Shown here piece after piece: positions 63,751-64,000 of a DNA stretch of 64,000 bases; within the stretch, counting starts at the first letter, position 1; every line of letters begins with the position of its first letter. Origin of the DNA: an uncultured Bacilli bacterium (GTDB lineage Bacteria; Bacillota_I; Bacilli_A; RF39; UBA660); contig CAKPHU010000003.1 in assembly GCA_934162125.1 (NCBI GenBank), positions 1-64,000 on the forward strand. Reading direction: 5' to 3'. Both the position numbers and the translations under genes were made by a program. The notes under the pieces are model-generated. The model was not told the DNA's origin. It searched no databases and saw nothing but the letters and a program-made list of their open reading frames with translations.

Positions 63751-64000
63751 ATGGAAATAGTAGGAATTGATAGTGATAAGGTCCTTCAAATTTCGAAAAA
63801 GAAAAAAGAAGATGAATGGGTACAAAAGTTTAGAATTGATAGTTATGAAAAATTTGAAAAGTTAGGAATGCCAGAATTTGGTCCTGAAATTGATTTGGAT
63901 TTTTCAAAGATTATTTATTATAAGACATCTGCTAGTGATGAAGAAATTAAAAATAATTGGAATAACATATTGAAACCTGTTAGAGATGAACTTGATGATT
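63751..64000 (+). CDS. sufB: Fe-S scaffold subunit SufB, 3'-truncated by window edge
   Basis: 83 codons are visible from ATG 63751, after TGGTGAT. The start contains EDEWVQKFRIDSYEKFEKLGMPEFGPEIDLDFSKIIYYK, the N-terminal pattern of SufB (W..FR...Y..F..LPMP.WG.DL..ID...I.YY). The rest of the gene, with the cluster-binding Cys, lies beyond the window. Confidence 0.88.
   Translation, partial: MEIVGIDSDKVLQISKKKKEDEWVQKFRIDSYEKFEKLGMPEFGPEIDLDFSKIIYYKTSASDEEIKNNWNNILKPVRDELDD

Overview
This window looks like the chromosome of an uncultured, spore-forming, low-GC member of the Bacilli (Firmicutes). It is extremely AT-rich. TGG is the tryptophan codon and the standard bacterial code reads cleanly throughout. 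Spore genes (spoIVA, spoVIF, an alpha/beta SASP, a CotD-like coat protein, two YjcZ-like micro-proteins) sit among housekeeping blocks whose order matches Bacillus subtilis: ezrA-thiI-sspA-ackA; dnaD-nth with ponA and recU; gpsB-rnpB; rodZ/ymfM-pgsA-recA-rny; ftsY-ylxM-ffh; hit near prsA. The reduced gene spacing and tiny leaders suggest a streamlined, probably gut-associated, Bacilli or Mollicutes-related lineage. I cannot name the genus.

Layout. 1-3042: the 3' part of a large von Willebrand factor A surface protein whose reading frame enters the window through 15 copies of the tetranucleotide ACAG. 3092-5693: two tandem FemAB-type peptidoglycan-bridge transferases (minus strand). 5750-9155: a putative coat protein, trmB, and a lipoprotein/acidic protein/YtxH group. 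9169-11196: a tyrosine T-box leader controlling a CYTH protein plus tyrS. 11289-14236: an anchored repeat protein, a phosphatase and a TasA/camelysin-like secreted protein. 14380-21804: rpsD with a long leader, then ezrA, thiI, SASP, ackA, nrnA, ysxC. 21825-25259 (minus): spoIVA, spoVIF, a SHOCT protein, der. 25376-29225: membrane proteins, HU, cca, dnaD, nth. 29242-32742 (minus): PBP1A and recU. 32879-41253: gpsB, RNase P RNA, rodZ-like, pgsA, recA, murE, RNase Y, a DUF1016-N-like protein, RNase J. 41410-47277: the SRP block (ftsY, ylxM, ffh) interrupted by a HerA-like ATPase. 47377-57255: CotD-like, Dam, hydrolase, DUF402, ASCH, rpoZ, recX, PrsA, YjcZ-like micro-genes, HIT. 57375-60130: two large unknown proteins. 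60242-64000: a SUF iron-sulfur operon (sufC, a short sufD, sufS, sufU, an unknown Cys-containing gene, start of sufB) running off the window.

How the genes work together. Cell-wall growth and division is the main theme (FemAB pair, PBP1A, MurE, EzrA, GpsB, RodZ-like, PgsA). MurE carries DDPR in place of the DNPR motif of diaminopimelate-adding enzymes, which fits a lysine-type peptidoglycan bridged by the FemAB pair. RNA metabolism (RNase Y, RNase J, RNase P RNA, Cca, NrnA, TrmB, ThiI) and Fe-S assembly are also well represented. Many genes use GGTGAT as Shine-Dalgarno sequence, often directly downstream of a -10 box, so leaders are very short; several apparent GTG starts are really part of that ribosome-binding site. 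I saw no tRNA, rRNA, CRISPR array, insertion sequence or prophage. The most unusual items are the in-frame ACAG tract (a likely phase-variation switch), the T-box-controlled CYTH gene, the HerA-like ATPase with a long disordered tail, the unknown gene in the SUF operon, and the YjcZ-like micro-genes.
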